NCBI GenBank assembly: GCA_935421135.1
Contig: OW285195.1
Coordinates: 14,398,158 to 14,462,157 of the forward strand
Direction of reading: 5' to 3'
DNA from: Bugulina stolonifera
Lineage: Eukaryota > Bryozoa > Gymnolaemata > Cheilostomatida > Bugulidae
Length of the DNA: 64,000 bases
This document shows, in pieces, positions 25,501 to 36,120 of this stretch. Under the pieces are notes generated by a model. That model had not been told where the DNA came from and searched no databases. It worked only from the letters and a program-made list of their open reading frames with translations. The position numbers and the translations under genes are program-made. Each line of letters begins with the position of its first letter. Within the stretch, counting starts at the first letter, position 1.

Positions 25501-28500
25501 TCCATTCCATAATACCGGCCACAAGATTACTTAATAGAAATGGCAAAAGACTCTATTTAATTCAATCAGACAAGAGCACGCAATTACTAGCAATATATAT
25601 GGGAAAAACCAAGTTGCAATACAAGTGTAATTCCAATGATCTGATTGACAAGTATAATGAAAGGCACACAGTATAATTGTAGCATAAGGTAAAGCATCAT
25701 GCATGAATGAATATGGATAAGATTATTGTCAGTGTTTATGTACAATGTTTGTAAGAATACAGTTTGTATCCAGGCAGGCTGTTTCACCACGATATTATAT
25801 GTCTAAAATGAATTGTTATAGTATGTACATGCATAATACATATACACTGTACGTGTAGATTGTATATTGTACATTGCAGGTAGTTTCACTACATTGCCGC
25901 AGGGTTGGGAATCGCCAATAGCATTCGATATTCGATGGCGATTTTCGTTGGTCTATTCACCATCGATTCAACCTAATCGTTGGTTTCCAACAAAGCCATC
26001 GAAATGCATGTATTCGTTGGTTTTATAGGGCTACAGCTGCATTCGATTGTCACTAAGCTGCTAATTGATCTGCTAGCAATGTTTAGTACAGGAAATAAAT
26101 AAAAAGCCTCGTAGCTTAGTTCTTATCTTTTTAATAAAAAAATGATGGTGAGCTGTTTTATTTAATAATAAAATAATAGCTTCTATTTGCAAGCTAGGAT
26201 GAAATGTGAGTGGCTAGCAATAAATAAGAAATAATAGCCTGGCATTTCTGGCTAAGATTTGCTGTACATATAAATATTTGGAGGCTAAAAAGAAACATAA
26301 AGGTAGAGGAGATAACTCTAAACTATGAGGAAATGCAAATAAAACTGGTAATATTAGGGCACAGCTGTTATAACATTTTAAAGTAATAGACAAAATTAGT
26401 AAAGACAATAAATTTCTCCATTTTTACAGAAATCATACCCATATACATGTGCATTTTCTAAAATTGTCATCGATTGTAAAATCGATTGAAGTACAATCAT
26501 TGATTTGGTAAAGTAACAATCGAATGCTTGTATTCTTTGGTTTAACCAGCATAATCGAAAATCGAATGCTAAAGTAAATCAAAGTTCCCAACCCTGATTG
26601 CCGTAGACAGACATATGTAGCAATAGCAGTTGACCAGAGAGTAATAACTTTGACTATACCAGTGCTAACATGACTGTCAATTTAGTACAGGCTGTAGGTT
26701 TTATATTTGCAACTAGAGGAGTTATTGCTTTTTAATTAGCGTAAAATGCGTTGTAAAATAACTGGCAGCAAACTTTACTTAACACTAATTGTATAAAAGT
26801 ACATTAACACATTAGTGTGAAATAATGTAATGGATATACATGTATTATAGGCTTATTTAGGAATAGACACATGAGTGAACGCCGTCTGAACCTGATCTAC
26901 AGTAATTAGGAATTATCCTCTCTTAGGACTACCAGCTAGTAGCAAATGATTTCCATACACAGAGTCTGGATACCATGATAGATGTATTACATGATTGTAT
27001 ACGTAAAACCTCACAAGTCTATAATTGTGTACATTCTATGGCTTCTATTTGATGTTCTAGAAAAAAGATGAAGTCATCATAGAACACAAGGCATAGACTG
27101 AGCTCCACTATTATTGGTGATAACTTCAAAGGGCAATGGAACTCTGACTATGCAGGTAGAATGCTAATTATAGCAGACAAACACTGCTGGACAATGTCCT
27201 AGATAATGAGCAGTTGGAGAAATCTCTACTCAATAAAGTTTTCATTTTTAATTTAAAAGCAGCCATTAACCTTGTAAGGCATCTATACAACATAGTCAGC
27301 CACTGATTGCATACACCGGCAGCCACTCGAAACAGCCCAGCAAATCTCAAGTAGTTTATATTTATATTTTCTATACCGTCAGCATACATTCAGCCATTTT
27401 GTTTAACTGAGCCTTTAGGGTCTATATGAATGAGTGGAGGTGATGACACATGACAACAGGTGTGTGTGGGTATATATGGTATACACATGGAGATGTAGGA
27501 TATACGTGTAGATGAATGAGTGAAGGTGATGGTATATTACATGTATGTCAACGAGTGTGTGTGGACTTGAACTTGCGACCACTCCGCTACCCTCCTTGTC
27601 TAGACAGGCTGAATTTTAGTAAACTTATTTCTGTTGAAAGATCACGGCGTGAGGTATAGGCGTAACATTTATGAACGTTAATCAATAGTCTCCCCCAATT
27701 TGTGAAATTGAAAAAGATTAACAATCGTTTTCTTCAATTGATGATACGCTGTATAGTTACTTTGTATAATTGTATCAGTTAGTCACCTGATCAAACACAC
27801 AGGAAATGACATGACAAGTAGTAACTTACTGATGTGAATACTTCCTCCGTCTGCTGCAGGGTGGCAATCATTGACCAGTTGAACTTATTGAATAGCCTCA
27901 GTCTAGTGGGATTGTGTAGGGTTGCAGACGGGTGGGTCCTAAAGAATGTTGGGAACCGCCCCTTGTCTGAGAGTGCTGGGGAGCTAGACCCATAAGAAAG
28001 CTGTAAAATACGATGTTTATAGCCATAAAAACTAAGAGTAAATGTAAGATATTAATGTCTGGACAAGAAAGTAAAAGAATCCCCTCCCTCAGAATTCAAT
28101 GTGTCATTAATCGAGTTGCTGAAATGATAACCAAACCAAAATTTTTTAATGTCTGTGCTAGGCGATTAGGTGCCGTAGAGGACCCAGGTTCAAACCCCAG
28201 TCAGGGTTTGGTATTTTCATTAACGTGAAACAATTCTCTAACTGCTCAATAGACAAGTTCTTTGCACAAAACATCATATATATTACATGTATATAAAAAG
28301 TGGCCAGATCCCCTAACATTTATGCCTACATGTATGTTGTATAATACAACAACATATTGTTCGTGTAGGTAAATACTATAATACTAAACCCTAGACAGCA
28401 TACGTTTTCACTGTAATACACAGTTAATATAAGCACATTGGCTAATACGTACGACAATAAGGTTCCACATACGCGCTGCCTGAGCTACTACTGTAGATAC

Positions 28501-31500
28501 GCTGCTGCAACCAGTTAGTAGGACTATTTTTGTGTTGTTATCATAGAGCAAGTCATACATCAGCTTTAGGCTCAGTCCAGGTTGGCACTGAAATATTATA
28601 TTGTATTATATTATAACAATAAACATTAGATACTGCATGTGCAATCCCAATAGTACAGTAGAGATACACTATACAGCAAATACTCAATACATGTGTTCAC
28701 AGGCTCAGTTGATGGAGCGCACGGCGCAAGGTTAATTTTAAAAATTAGATGAATTTAATTCACAATTTGGAATATTACAACCTTGGCATGACTAACAAAG
28801 TGTATAACACAAATGAATCAATTTAGTTGCGGAAAGAAAAAATGGCCATTAACACCGACTTCTAGAGCATGGGCAGACTGCATCGACACGCTAAAATTCT
28901 AGGCAATCGATTGTGAAAATCCAGCAGTGGACTACCAATAGTAGGACAAAAAATGTTGCACAACATTGGCCTATGTAATACAAATATAGGCCTATATACA
29001 TGTATATACAATGTACATGTATTATACATGTACGGTATATAAAATGTACAAGTATATACCCTTGAATGGAATTGTTATTATTGTTACCATCAAAGTTCAA
29101 AACTAGAAGTAAATGAATGACAACAACATGGTCATGTTAGATGCATATAATGTATTGTATGCTCTTGGACCATTTCATGTGAGGCCATAACAAAGGCAGG
29201 GCTAAAGCTATAGGTAGTCAAATATAGTAACAACTTGCAAGTTTTGAAGAATTGTATGACTATTTACTAGTGTTTATTATTGAATAATCAGTCCCCCTGT
29301 GATGGTATGACCTGTAGAAGTTATGCCCCCTGGGAAATGAACTGGCTATTATTAGTCTATTAGAGTGACTGAATGATGTGTTACTGTCTGCCTGTATGTC
29401 TATAGGTTATGAGTAGCATAGCGACTCGTTCCCAATCAGTCATTTCGTAGCATTTACTGATTTCCAAATTAAAATTTTGTAAACTGTGAGTAATATCTGG
29501 GCTTCCAAGTGCCAATAATGTGCGATTGTAATTCATAGACAATTCGTTTAGGAGACAACTCCAAATATTTTTGTGGAAGGTCTTCAAAATGCTTTCAATC
29601 CAATCATATGATCACTAGCTAAAGTATACTAATATTTAGTACAGTAGTCTCTGGAATGCTTAGTTGGATATACAGTAAGTGTATTATAGTAGGCTATTAG
29701 CCCAGTCTACCAGTTTCTGTAGCAGTGATGAGTATAATACATATATGTGTAATCTCCTTGATCATTTAATAATTATTAATCAGATAATGGGACATGTCTA
29801 CAGGAGTGAACTCTATCTACTACTATATTATAGTATGCAAGTGCATATAGCATATGTATAGCCAATGGATACAATGCTCTCAAGTAGTTATTATCAATAA
29901 GGATCAATGTAATAATATTATAATATTTGGGATCATCAACAGCTTGGTATAGGCACTGGTGTTATTTATGTTAGGCTGAAATTTAGTATCACCTCTACAT
30001 TAGATACAACACATATGCATTATGTGGGAAGCTAGTGATCAATTCTATTTCAAACCTGCAAGTATGTAAACTACAGTGATATGTAGCTACTCCATTAGCA
30101 TGCATAAGTAAGTTTTACACTAAATTGATACTAGATAGTTATTTTATAGTACATGCATGCTGTCACGGTAGACAACGAGTGTGCTATGGATGTGCCTGCA
30201 ATGTAGCATCATTTGCTGGTAATTTTTACACGAATACTGAGGCCTCAGATCTGTCTCAAGCTCTTATGGAGTTGAGCAGAAACACTTCAGTTATAACGGA
30301 ATAATTGAACTTGAACAGGACAGTCATTGGTCACTGAAGGACTAGCTGAGGACCATTTCAAGGTCATTGAATGTCGTTCAAAAGCGCCTGGTATAACCGT
30401 TAAAATAGCCCTTCGCTTATCAATAAGTCATATAAGAGACTTCTTGAGGATTTTACTATGGAAATCCCAGAGACATTGACTACATTGACCAACCGCAGTG
30501 TAGCGCTGCCCTTGCTGGAATTAACTAGTAACATAATCTACTACCTCACTGTCTACACCAATCAGTTTCAGCTCGTAGTCCTTCAGTATCCTTTTGTCAT
30601 TGTTGACATCGTGCAGGGCCATTTCGGCAGCAGGAAGGCATCCAATACCTCCTGCCCACCCACCAGACATCGGAAACATTCCACCAATCAGCAGTGTCTT
30701 CTTGCATTCTAGAAAACGCAAGCATTGCATGAACACATAAATGTACATCAAGAAAGTATAGCGAGTTTGAAATATATTTCAGAATGCAACTGACAGTATC
30801 AAATTCAACGAAAAAATCTAAAATTATCCCTGAATTAGTACCCATTTGGAGAAAATTCAGTAGCCTTAGATCTTTGTTTGCGAATTGAGAAAGTTGGTTG
30901 GAGATTCTCCAAGAATAAATAGAAAGAAAACTTTGGCATAGACCTAAGGAGGGGATGTCTCAAATTTTTAAAATGCACTAGCCCATGCTGTCTTTTCAAA
31001 CAGGACTTGTGTCTTCCCTGTCAGCAACCGACTCTAGCAAAAACCTTGCTAAAACAATTTTTTACCCGTGGGACTTTTTTGAACTGCCTTAAAATAGATG
31101 GTTACATAGTACATGGGTTACATGTATATAAATTCTTAACCAGGGTTCATTTCGCTGGAAAACATTAAACCTTTCAATATTAGGCCATTTATTAGTTGAA
31201 TTAGCTAATAAAACGTTAGTTCATTACTCGAGCCTGCAGTGTGTAATAAAAGTATTCTAAGAGGGTCAATAACCACTAAAATCAACTGACTAAGTGGGGG
31301 AAGTTGCTAACAACACTTAATAGTTTAATATAAGATTGGGAACCTTGTGAATAGATCTCTGCAGTAGCAGAGAGTAAATAGTAGTAAGATAGGTGATCGA
31401 AAATAATTTAAAATCTAGTAGCCTACAGGCTACAGACGACAAGTTAATTTGCTACTAAAGAAATCAAGTATCCGATATGTACTTGTATAAGCATTTTATT

Positions 31501-34259
31501 TTTGTCGACAATACCGATATGTAGCCTTAGGATAACATCACCAACAGGCCAATTAGACTGAGCACTTTAGTGCCACTTGGCTGAAAGCTGAAGGTCATAG
31601 CAAGGTCAGATTGATTTGTTCAAATTATTACAGTTGACTGTCATTGTTGAATGTCGAAAAGGCAATAATCCCCCAATAAAATATTAATCATGCAGTCGGA
31701 GGGCCGACGGCCTTTTTTACCTAAAGGCAATAGGCTCCCTGTGCATGTTGTGGCGTATACATATGTATCTATGTGCATGTACATAATGGCATGATGTAAC
31801 GGTATGTAGATATACAGAACACCTGCTCTCACTGTTTTTACCAACAGAATTTAAATCAAGTTTTACTGAGTCAATGAGAGAAGGATCCTTTGAAGGACCA
31901 CTAGTTATTGAACAGTTTTACTTTGGCTTTATTAGTTTCATATTTGTAATAATATAGCAGATCAATACACAAGTTGAGTCCGCTACAACTAACGTACGAA
32001 AGAGTGACATAAGTGAGCAGGTAGAACATAGCTTTACTGGTGCCATGTCAGGAAATGGCCGCCCCATATCCTCACGCTGTCCGTCTAATTATATACACTG
32101 ATCACACTACTGCTAGTGTATACGTTCCCACGAGACTGGCAAGTACGTTGTAGTCAGTGTATGTGTTCAAATATTCCAAGAACAGGTGTGAGATGTTCTA
32201 TATTTTACTGACAGCAAGTGACAATTCTTGAAAAAAGAGAAGACCAGTAGACGACAGACGCCACACATCCTGCCGAGTAACCGCAAGTGGTTGGCAGTAA
32301 CAGCAGGTGGTTGGCTAGGGCAAGAGCTCATAGGTAGTGCTCATTACTAGCACTAAACATACTCTAGTTTTAGGAGCAAACATAGAAATATTATTGTTTT
32401 TGTGGATATGTTGTCAAATGCAAAATTTTAGCGAAACTTTCACAAAAATAAGTGAACCGTGCGATTTTTAGTAAAGAAACACACATACCAATTAATAAGG
32501 CTAATTTTTCCAAATTAGGGTCATTGCGATGTTCACAATAGCTTAGTAGTCTACATATACGTATATTATACAAATGTATATACGCATATAGGCTATTATA
32601 TATGTATATACACATAGAGTTTCTAAGACTGTAGTGATGTGCATACACACCAATTACATAAAATAAAGTGCATGTATATATTAATTATATAGCACATAGG
32701 ATAGTAGAGCCAGATACTGGTGCGGCGGCTTTGGAATATTATACTTATATAATCTAATATTGGCAGTAAATGTCAACTGAAATCAATAATAATAGAGTTA
32801 AGAGCACAATAGAATTGAACTAGCACACAGCATAGCTTTACACTGTATTATCACTTTATACTAGTCATTTATATAAATTATTTATTCATTTTCATAGCTG
32901 ATAGATTCTTCAATAATTTTACTATATAATATTACGATAAAGTGCAATGAGTGCAGAGGAAACCCATGCCTTCAATGTTACACTAACTAGAATATCGAGG
33001 AACCTAGCCTAAGTAATAGTGGCCCCTCAACCAAACTATATGATTGTATGCTAGTAATGAGCACTGCCTACGAGTTATTGCCCTAGCCAACCACCTGCTG
33101 TTACTGCCAACCACTTGCGGTTACTCTGCAGCATGTGTGGCGTCTGCCGTCTACAGATCCTCTCTCTTGGTTATATTTGTGGCTATTTACCCGTAATAGC
33201 AAAAATTAATATTTACCATACAAAATATTGGTATCGACTAGAGAATAGCTATATACACAATATAGTCGTTTTGTATATATTAGTTGTATTATAGTAATAG
33301 CAGCCAAGGTGAATTGAGCTATTGAACAAATTTCAGACACAGGCCAACTAGCTCAATAATTTTCTGGCCCACTTTAGTCGCAGGGTAGCGGACACACCGG
33401 CCTGGGCCAAAAGCAAAACACTCATTTTCGTGCGAGAAGTGCCGATGAGCTAGGGATGGTTTTCTCCGACCAAGCAAAACTCCAGGTTAATAGCCCTTTC
33501 GGCATAGGCCGGAGAGCCATCTAGGGAGTTTATTTTCGACCCAGTTCGGTCCAAGAGGTTGCGAAGACACTATAAGGCCAATAGTATGTGCTGCTCCATA
33601 GCTTTGTAATGGCAGCTACATCAATTTGTGTGATACTGGACTCTCACATTGCTACTCAGAGTTTATATAAATATTCTCTCCTAACCATTTCCCATTAATT
33701 TAGAATTTTATCAGGTTGGAAGCCAACACCACAACATGCACTACTGTGATCAATACCCAACTTTTTTCAAAATACTTGACTTACTATTACTAGACATTTA
33801 GATTGGGTCATGCAACTAACCACTAGCAGTTAGGATACTTCAACACATCAAGAGCAACCAAATGGATTATTCCCTTGTATAAAACAGGGGGTGGAGGATA
33901 ATTTTAGTAGACTTTTGGTATATGATTGGATTATTAGAGAGCCACATTTTCATTCTTATAACTTGTAAGTTCTGAATTAGAGCCTATGGCTACGTGACTA
34001 AATTTATCAATGTTATGATAGGTTATCTGTAAAAAAAGACAATGTATGAGGCTTTTAAAAATTTCCAAATTTTAAAATTTCCCATACAGAAAATGCCACA
34101 AGTGACGTAATCAGGGAATAAAGTCCAGAGCTTAACTAAATTTCACAATTCTTATTTTCTGCAAGATTCGCAGCTGGGTACAAACGGATATAGCATGAGT
34201 AACATACCTGTAGAGAGAAGTAGGAAGGGAGTCAGCGTGTATAGAGACAACCAGTACAT
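16552..34259 (-). CDS. GABBR1-like: Metabotropic GABA-B-type receptor (class C GPCR)
   Basis: Eighteen exons: 34208-34259, 30545-30708, 28453-28587, 27830-28000, 24292-24483, 23604-23795, 22940-23023, 22495-22680, 22171-22312, 21742-21892, 21234-21366, 20691-20825, 20100-20307, 19570-19697, 18577-18705, 17944-18078, 17214-17315, 16552-16653. Phases close throughout, giving 846 residues. A signal peptide (residues 1-17) leads a venus-flytrap domain with [56 protein letters not shown] and [16 protein letters not shown]. In GABA-B1 these motifs carry the GABA-contacting Ser, Ser, Tyr and Glu, and all four are kept. Seven membrane helices lie at about 460-734, followed by a coiled coil (about 748-800), the dimerisation element of GABA-B receptors. 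Exon 1 was placed by its Met plus hydrophobic leader and matching phase across a 3.5-kb intron. Ligand specificity is inferred. Introns hold most of the repeats and the tRNA listed here. Confidence 0.93.
17480..17605. repeat. Dispersed repeat, copy in receptor intron 16
   Basis: About 120 bp alignable with 33398-33510 in intron 1 of the same gene. Both contain GGCCTGGG, then AGGGATG, CTCC, ACCAAGCAA, CCAGGTT, TAGCC and TTTCG in the same order and spacing. The type is unknown; a SINE-like origin is possible. Confidence 0.6.
19036..19586 (-). repeat. 23-bp tandem array, ~24 copies, seeded at the receptor exon 14 donor
   Basis: Units of about 23 bp (plus strand TATTACTACTTACCACTATA followed by TTG). 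On the coding strand each unit carries ACAATATAGTG|GTAAGTAG. The real exon 14 ends in TACAATATAGTG|GTAAGTAG at 19570/19569, so the outermost copy is the authentic exon end plus donor, and the intron continues with about two dozen donor copies. Some copies read GGCAAGTAG or GGCAATTAG. Leaky translation in all frames explains the Leu/Tyr/Thr-rich open frames on the plus strand. Confidence 0.92.
19808..19859. repeat. 52-nt hairpin beside the tRNA
   Basis: GATTGCCCATTGGAAACC (19808-19825) pairs with GGTTTCCAGTGGGCAATC (19842-19859); the single difference would be a U-G wobble in one orientation. It lies in receptor intron 13 only 12 bases beyond the 3' end of the tRNA, so it may have arrived with it. 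Confidence 0.75.
19871..19952 (-). tRNA. tRNA-Ser(GCT): tRNA-Ser (anticodon GCT)
   Basis: 82-nt type II tRNA. Acceptor stem GATGAGG pairs with CCTCGTC, discriminator G73 (a serine identity base). A box TGGCCGAGTGG, anticodon loop CTGCTAA with GCT, long variable arm, B box GGTTCAAATCC. A TTTT run follows within about 10 bases on the minus strand as Pol III terminator. It sits inside intron 13 of the receptor gene in the same orientation. Confidence 0.97.
20342..20450. mobile_element. Short MITE-like element, AGCCTGRGTTCC ends
   Basis: CTAGCCTGAGTTCC (20342-20355) and GGAACACAGGCTAG (20437-20450) are near-perfect inverted ends of a ~109-bp element in receptor intron 12. Related ends occur at 44421-44489, at 46754-46856, and as a single end near 57391-57405 (TTGGAACCCAGGCT). 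Confidence 0.6.
20510..20554. repeat. Micro-hairpin (AGTTGTC family)
   Basis: AGTTGTCATCTCTTGG and GGGAGACAACT form inverted arms about 20 bases apart. Member of the dispersed micro-hairpin family described under findings. Confidence 0.55.
22301..22445 (-). repeat. 56-bp tandem duplication across the receptor exon 9 acceptor
   Basis: Two clear 56-bp copies (22301-22356, 22357-22412) and a diverged third start. Each contains, on the coding strand, GTCCACAG|GGTAGGGT: the first is the real 3' splice site with the start of exon 9, the second a decoy copy inside the intron. Confidence 0.85.
23074..23479. repeat. 29-bp tandem array, ~14 copies (receptor intron 6)
   Basis: Near-identical 29-bp units (TCGTACTGTCATACCAACAC followed by GATATTGAA). 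Unlike the other arrays it begins about 50 bases from the acceptor and 120 from the donor, so it does not overlap either junction. Units are contiguous, with no spacers. Confidence 0.95.
24079..24126. repeat. Micro-hairpin (GGAGTTGT family)
   Basis: GGAGTTGTTTCCTC (24079-24092) and GAGGACAACTCT (24115-24126) are inverted arms separated by 22 bases. Confidence 0.65.
24218..24284 (-). repeat. 17-bp tandem repeat just inside the receptor exon 5 donor
   Basis: Four copies of a 17-bp unit (coding strand TTTCACTTTGTGTGTAG) start eight bases into the intron after GAG|GTACGCGC. The donor itself is not repeated. Confidence 0.8.
24950..25520 (-). mobile_element. LTR-retroelement-like fragment
   Basis: A more GC-rich block in the AT-rich receptor intron 4. 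On the minus strand TATAAAAGG (25316-25324) is followed about 45 bases on by AATAAA (25269-25274), the U3-R layout of a retroelement LTR. Upstream lies a direct repeat of GCCGATACCATGTCG. The left end may include leader sequence. Borders, target duplication and coding remnants were not found, so this is a weak call. Confidence 0.35.
25900..26596. mobile_element. Non-autonomous hAT-type element
   Basis: 697-bp element bounded by CAGGGTTGGGAA (25900-25911) and TTCCCAACCCTG (26585-26596), with similarity between the two ends continuing about 50 bp (GCATTCGAT blocks). It is flanked by the direct repeat ATTGCCG (25893-25899 and 26597-26603), 7 of the 8 bases expected for hAT target duplications. 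No transposase frame is present, so it depends on a transposase elsewhere. Internal sequence is rich in ATCGAT/TTCG motifs. It lies in receptor intron 4. Confidence 0.85.
27550..27603 (-). repeat. tRNA-like fragment (A and B box only)
   Basis: Minus strand reads GGGTAGCGGAGTGG then, after a few bases, AGTTCAAGTCC: an A-box-like and a B-box-like element much too close for a tRNA. Probably a tRNA-derived SINE relic. Confidence 0.3.
28128..28224 (+). repeat. tRNA-like/SINE-like fragment in receptor intron 3
   Basis: TAGGCGATTAGG (A-box-like) precedes CAGGTTCAAACCCC (B-box-like) by about 13 bases, and the block is flanked by the inverted pair ACCAAACC / GGTTTGGT. It does not fold as a full tRNA. 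Confidence 0.35.
32234..33172. mobile_element. Foldback element with ~115-bp inverted arms
   Basis: The block 32234-32352 reappears inverted at 33050-33172 with high identity (shared GAGTAACCGCAAGTGGTTGG, AGTAACAGCAGGTGGTTGG and AGTGCTCATTACTAG). About 700 bp of AT-rich unique sequence lies between. It sits in the long first intron of the receptor gene. Either a foldback/MITE element or two oppositely inserted copies of one repeat. Confidence 0.8.
33398..33510. repeat. Dispersed repeat, copy in receptor intron 1
   Basis: Partner of the copy at 17480-17605 (same order of short conserved blocks). Confidence 0.6.
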
Positions 34260-36120
34260 TGTGTTGTGTGCTCACGTTCTCTCAGTCTATTTAGAGTTAC
34301 TTGCAGGAATTCAGCAGCAGCTGCAGCAGTATAGTCGAACTCCGTAACTTTCTACACTAAAGACATAGGTACCTGTAACACAGGATAAATTTAGTAGTAA
34401 CAAACTTGAATACCCGAAGAGTTTAACGATTATATAGATCACAAAAGAGACGGAGTCATTTGCACATGAATACAATTTTCCTTTCACTTCGCCATAAAAA
34501 AGTCATCCCAATTCCCCAATGTCCCTAATTTCCAGGGTGTGTCAATTTAGTAACCCAGTTAAAGTTGCAAAACTAAATTAATAATTAAATTAAAAAAGCA
34601 ACATGCACTATTTACCAATGATCAATATGCGTTGCAACAAAGAAACAATCTGTAATGAGAGACAAAACGGTTACCTTTTTGATGTCTGCTTCTGCACTGA
34701 TCAACTGCAACTTATCAGAGAGAAGGCAGCATCACCAAGTAGAGGCAGATATCAATTACCTAGATTAGTTATATAATAATGATATTAATATTATCAAGGA
34801 GTACTCCTTGGTATTATACAACAACATTAAGTAATAACTGTATGCAAAGCTATTCAGCGTAGTTTTATATAAGTATAACTGTTATGGAAGCCACATTAGT
34901 ACTATAATAAACTGATAGAGATGCAGTAGCAATGTATATACAGCATTTACATGTATATAATATAATAGTGTGCAAGCGAAGTCATTCTATTTCATTGGCT
35001 GCCAGAGAAGAGACACAGAGATTACATTATTGATTTCCCTGTTATAACAGCAGAGTACAAAGAGCTACACCTATTCATTAAACAGAATTTTAATTAACAT
35101 CAAATAAAATTATAATCATCGTTCCTTCAGAGCAACAAGAAAACAGTTGATTGGCTACCCAGCTCTTCTGTATATTTACCAGCAATCACAGTTCTAAGAG
35201 ATGATGAGGTGAGTGACTGATGCAGCAGATAGTAAAGCACCTGCACCTCCTTTGCAAGCACTTGTCAAGTGCTCTCAATCATCGCCACAGTCCATCATCT
35301 ACTGACATACTTGCAGACATAATAAACACCAATGAACACAATATAACTTCTCATATAGTCAGTGCAAGTGCTCGCAATGCAAGACGGGATAACTCCAAGA
35401 AATGATTGTATATTCTAGGGGTGTGGGTGGGTTTGGGAGGCTTGTTGCTAACAAGCAACTTCCAATGGTTATGCCTAGAGTAGGTGACAATAAAGAGATA
35501 AGGCATAAAGACAATGTAGAAGGGAGAGGATAAATCCTAATTCAAATATTGTGAAATCTTTGTTTGGAATTATGACAACTCCACACAAAGGTTGATATAA
35601 TATGAGTTGGATAACCCTATCAATATGGAGATAGTATGTGTGTGTGGGTCAAGTATGTATTGGATAAAGTAGAATATACAGGTATACCTATAAGATCTTG
35701 TTTTAAAATAATAAAATACGAGGGAGAGGTAAAATCACTATACATGTATATATAAATGAGTTACACTGAGGTCACTACACACATAATGTACTATTACTAT
35801 TAAATATAATATACTACTACAACATATTACACATTTAACACCACTAAACTTTCAGCTATAACATAGTCATTGGAAAACTAGTAATAAAATGATGTAAAAC
35901 AAACAGTGCCAATAGGCACCTCATTGTACTAGTGTATACACACCAACTAGCTGAATGAGGAGTTCGCTAAGTCTACAGTCATGTGTCTGCTATTACTCAC
36001 AGGTGAAGCATAAATAAATCACATGCTTAGATATAAAAGATTTAAAACGATTAGCCTGTGAGAACACCAGTTTGAATATAATAGTTAGGGAAGAAATCTA
36101 CCTACCCACCTACCTAGATA
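34260..36120. other. Spacer between MADF-BESS gene and receptor gene
   Basis: Both flanking genes are on the minus strand, so this holds the receptor promoter and the MADF gene's 3' UTR. AT-rich; a short palindrome CAAGGAGTACTCCTTG lies near 34796-34811. No gene is recognised. Confidence 0.6.

Noticed and set aside
28128..28224. Second tRNA gene
   Set aside because: A and B boxes are present but no acceptor, D or anticodon stem pairs properly; kept only as a tRNA-like fragment.
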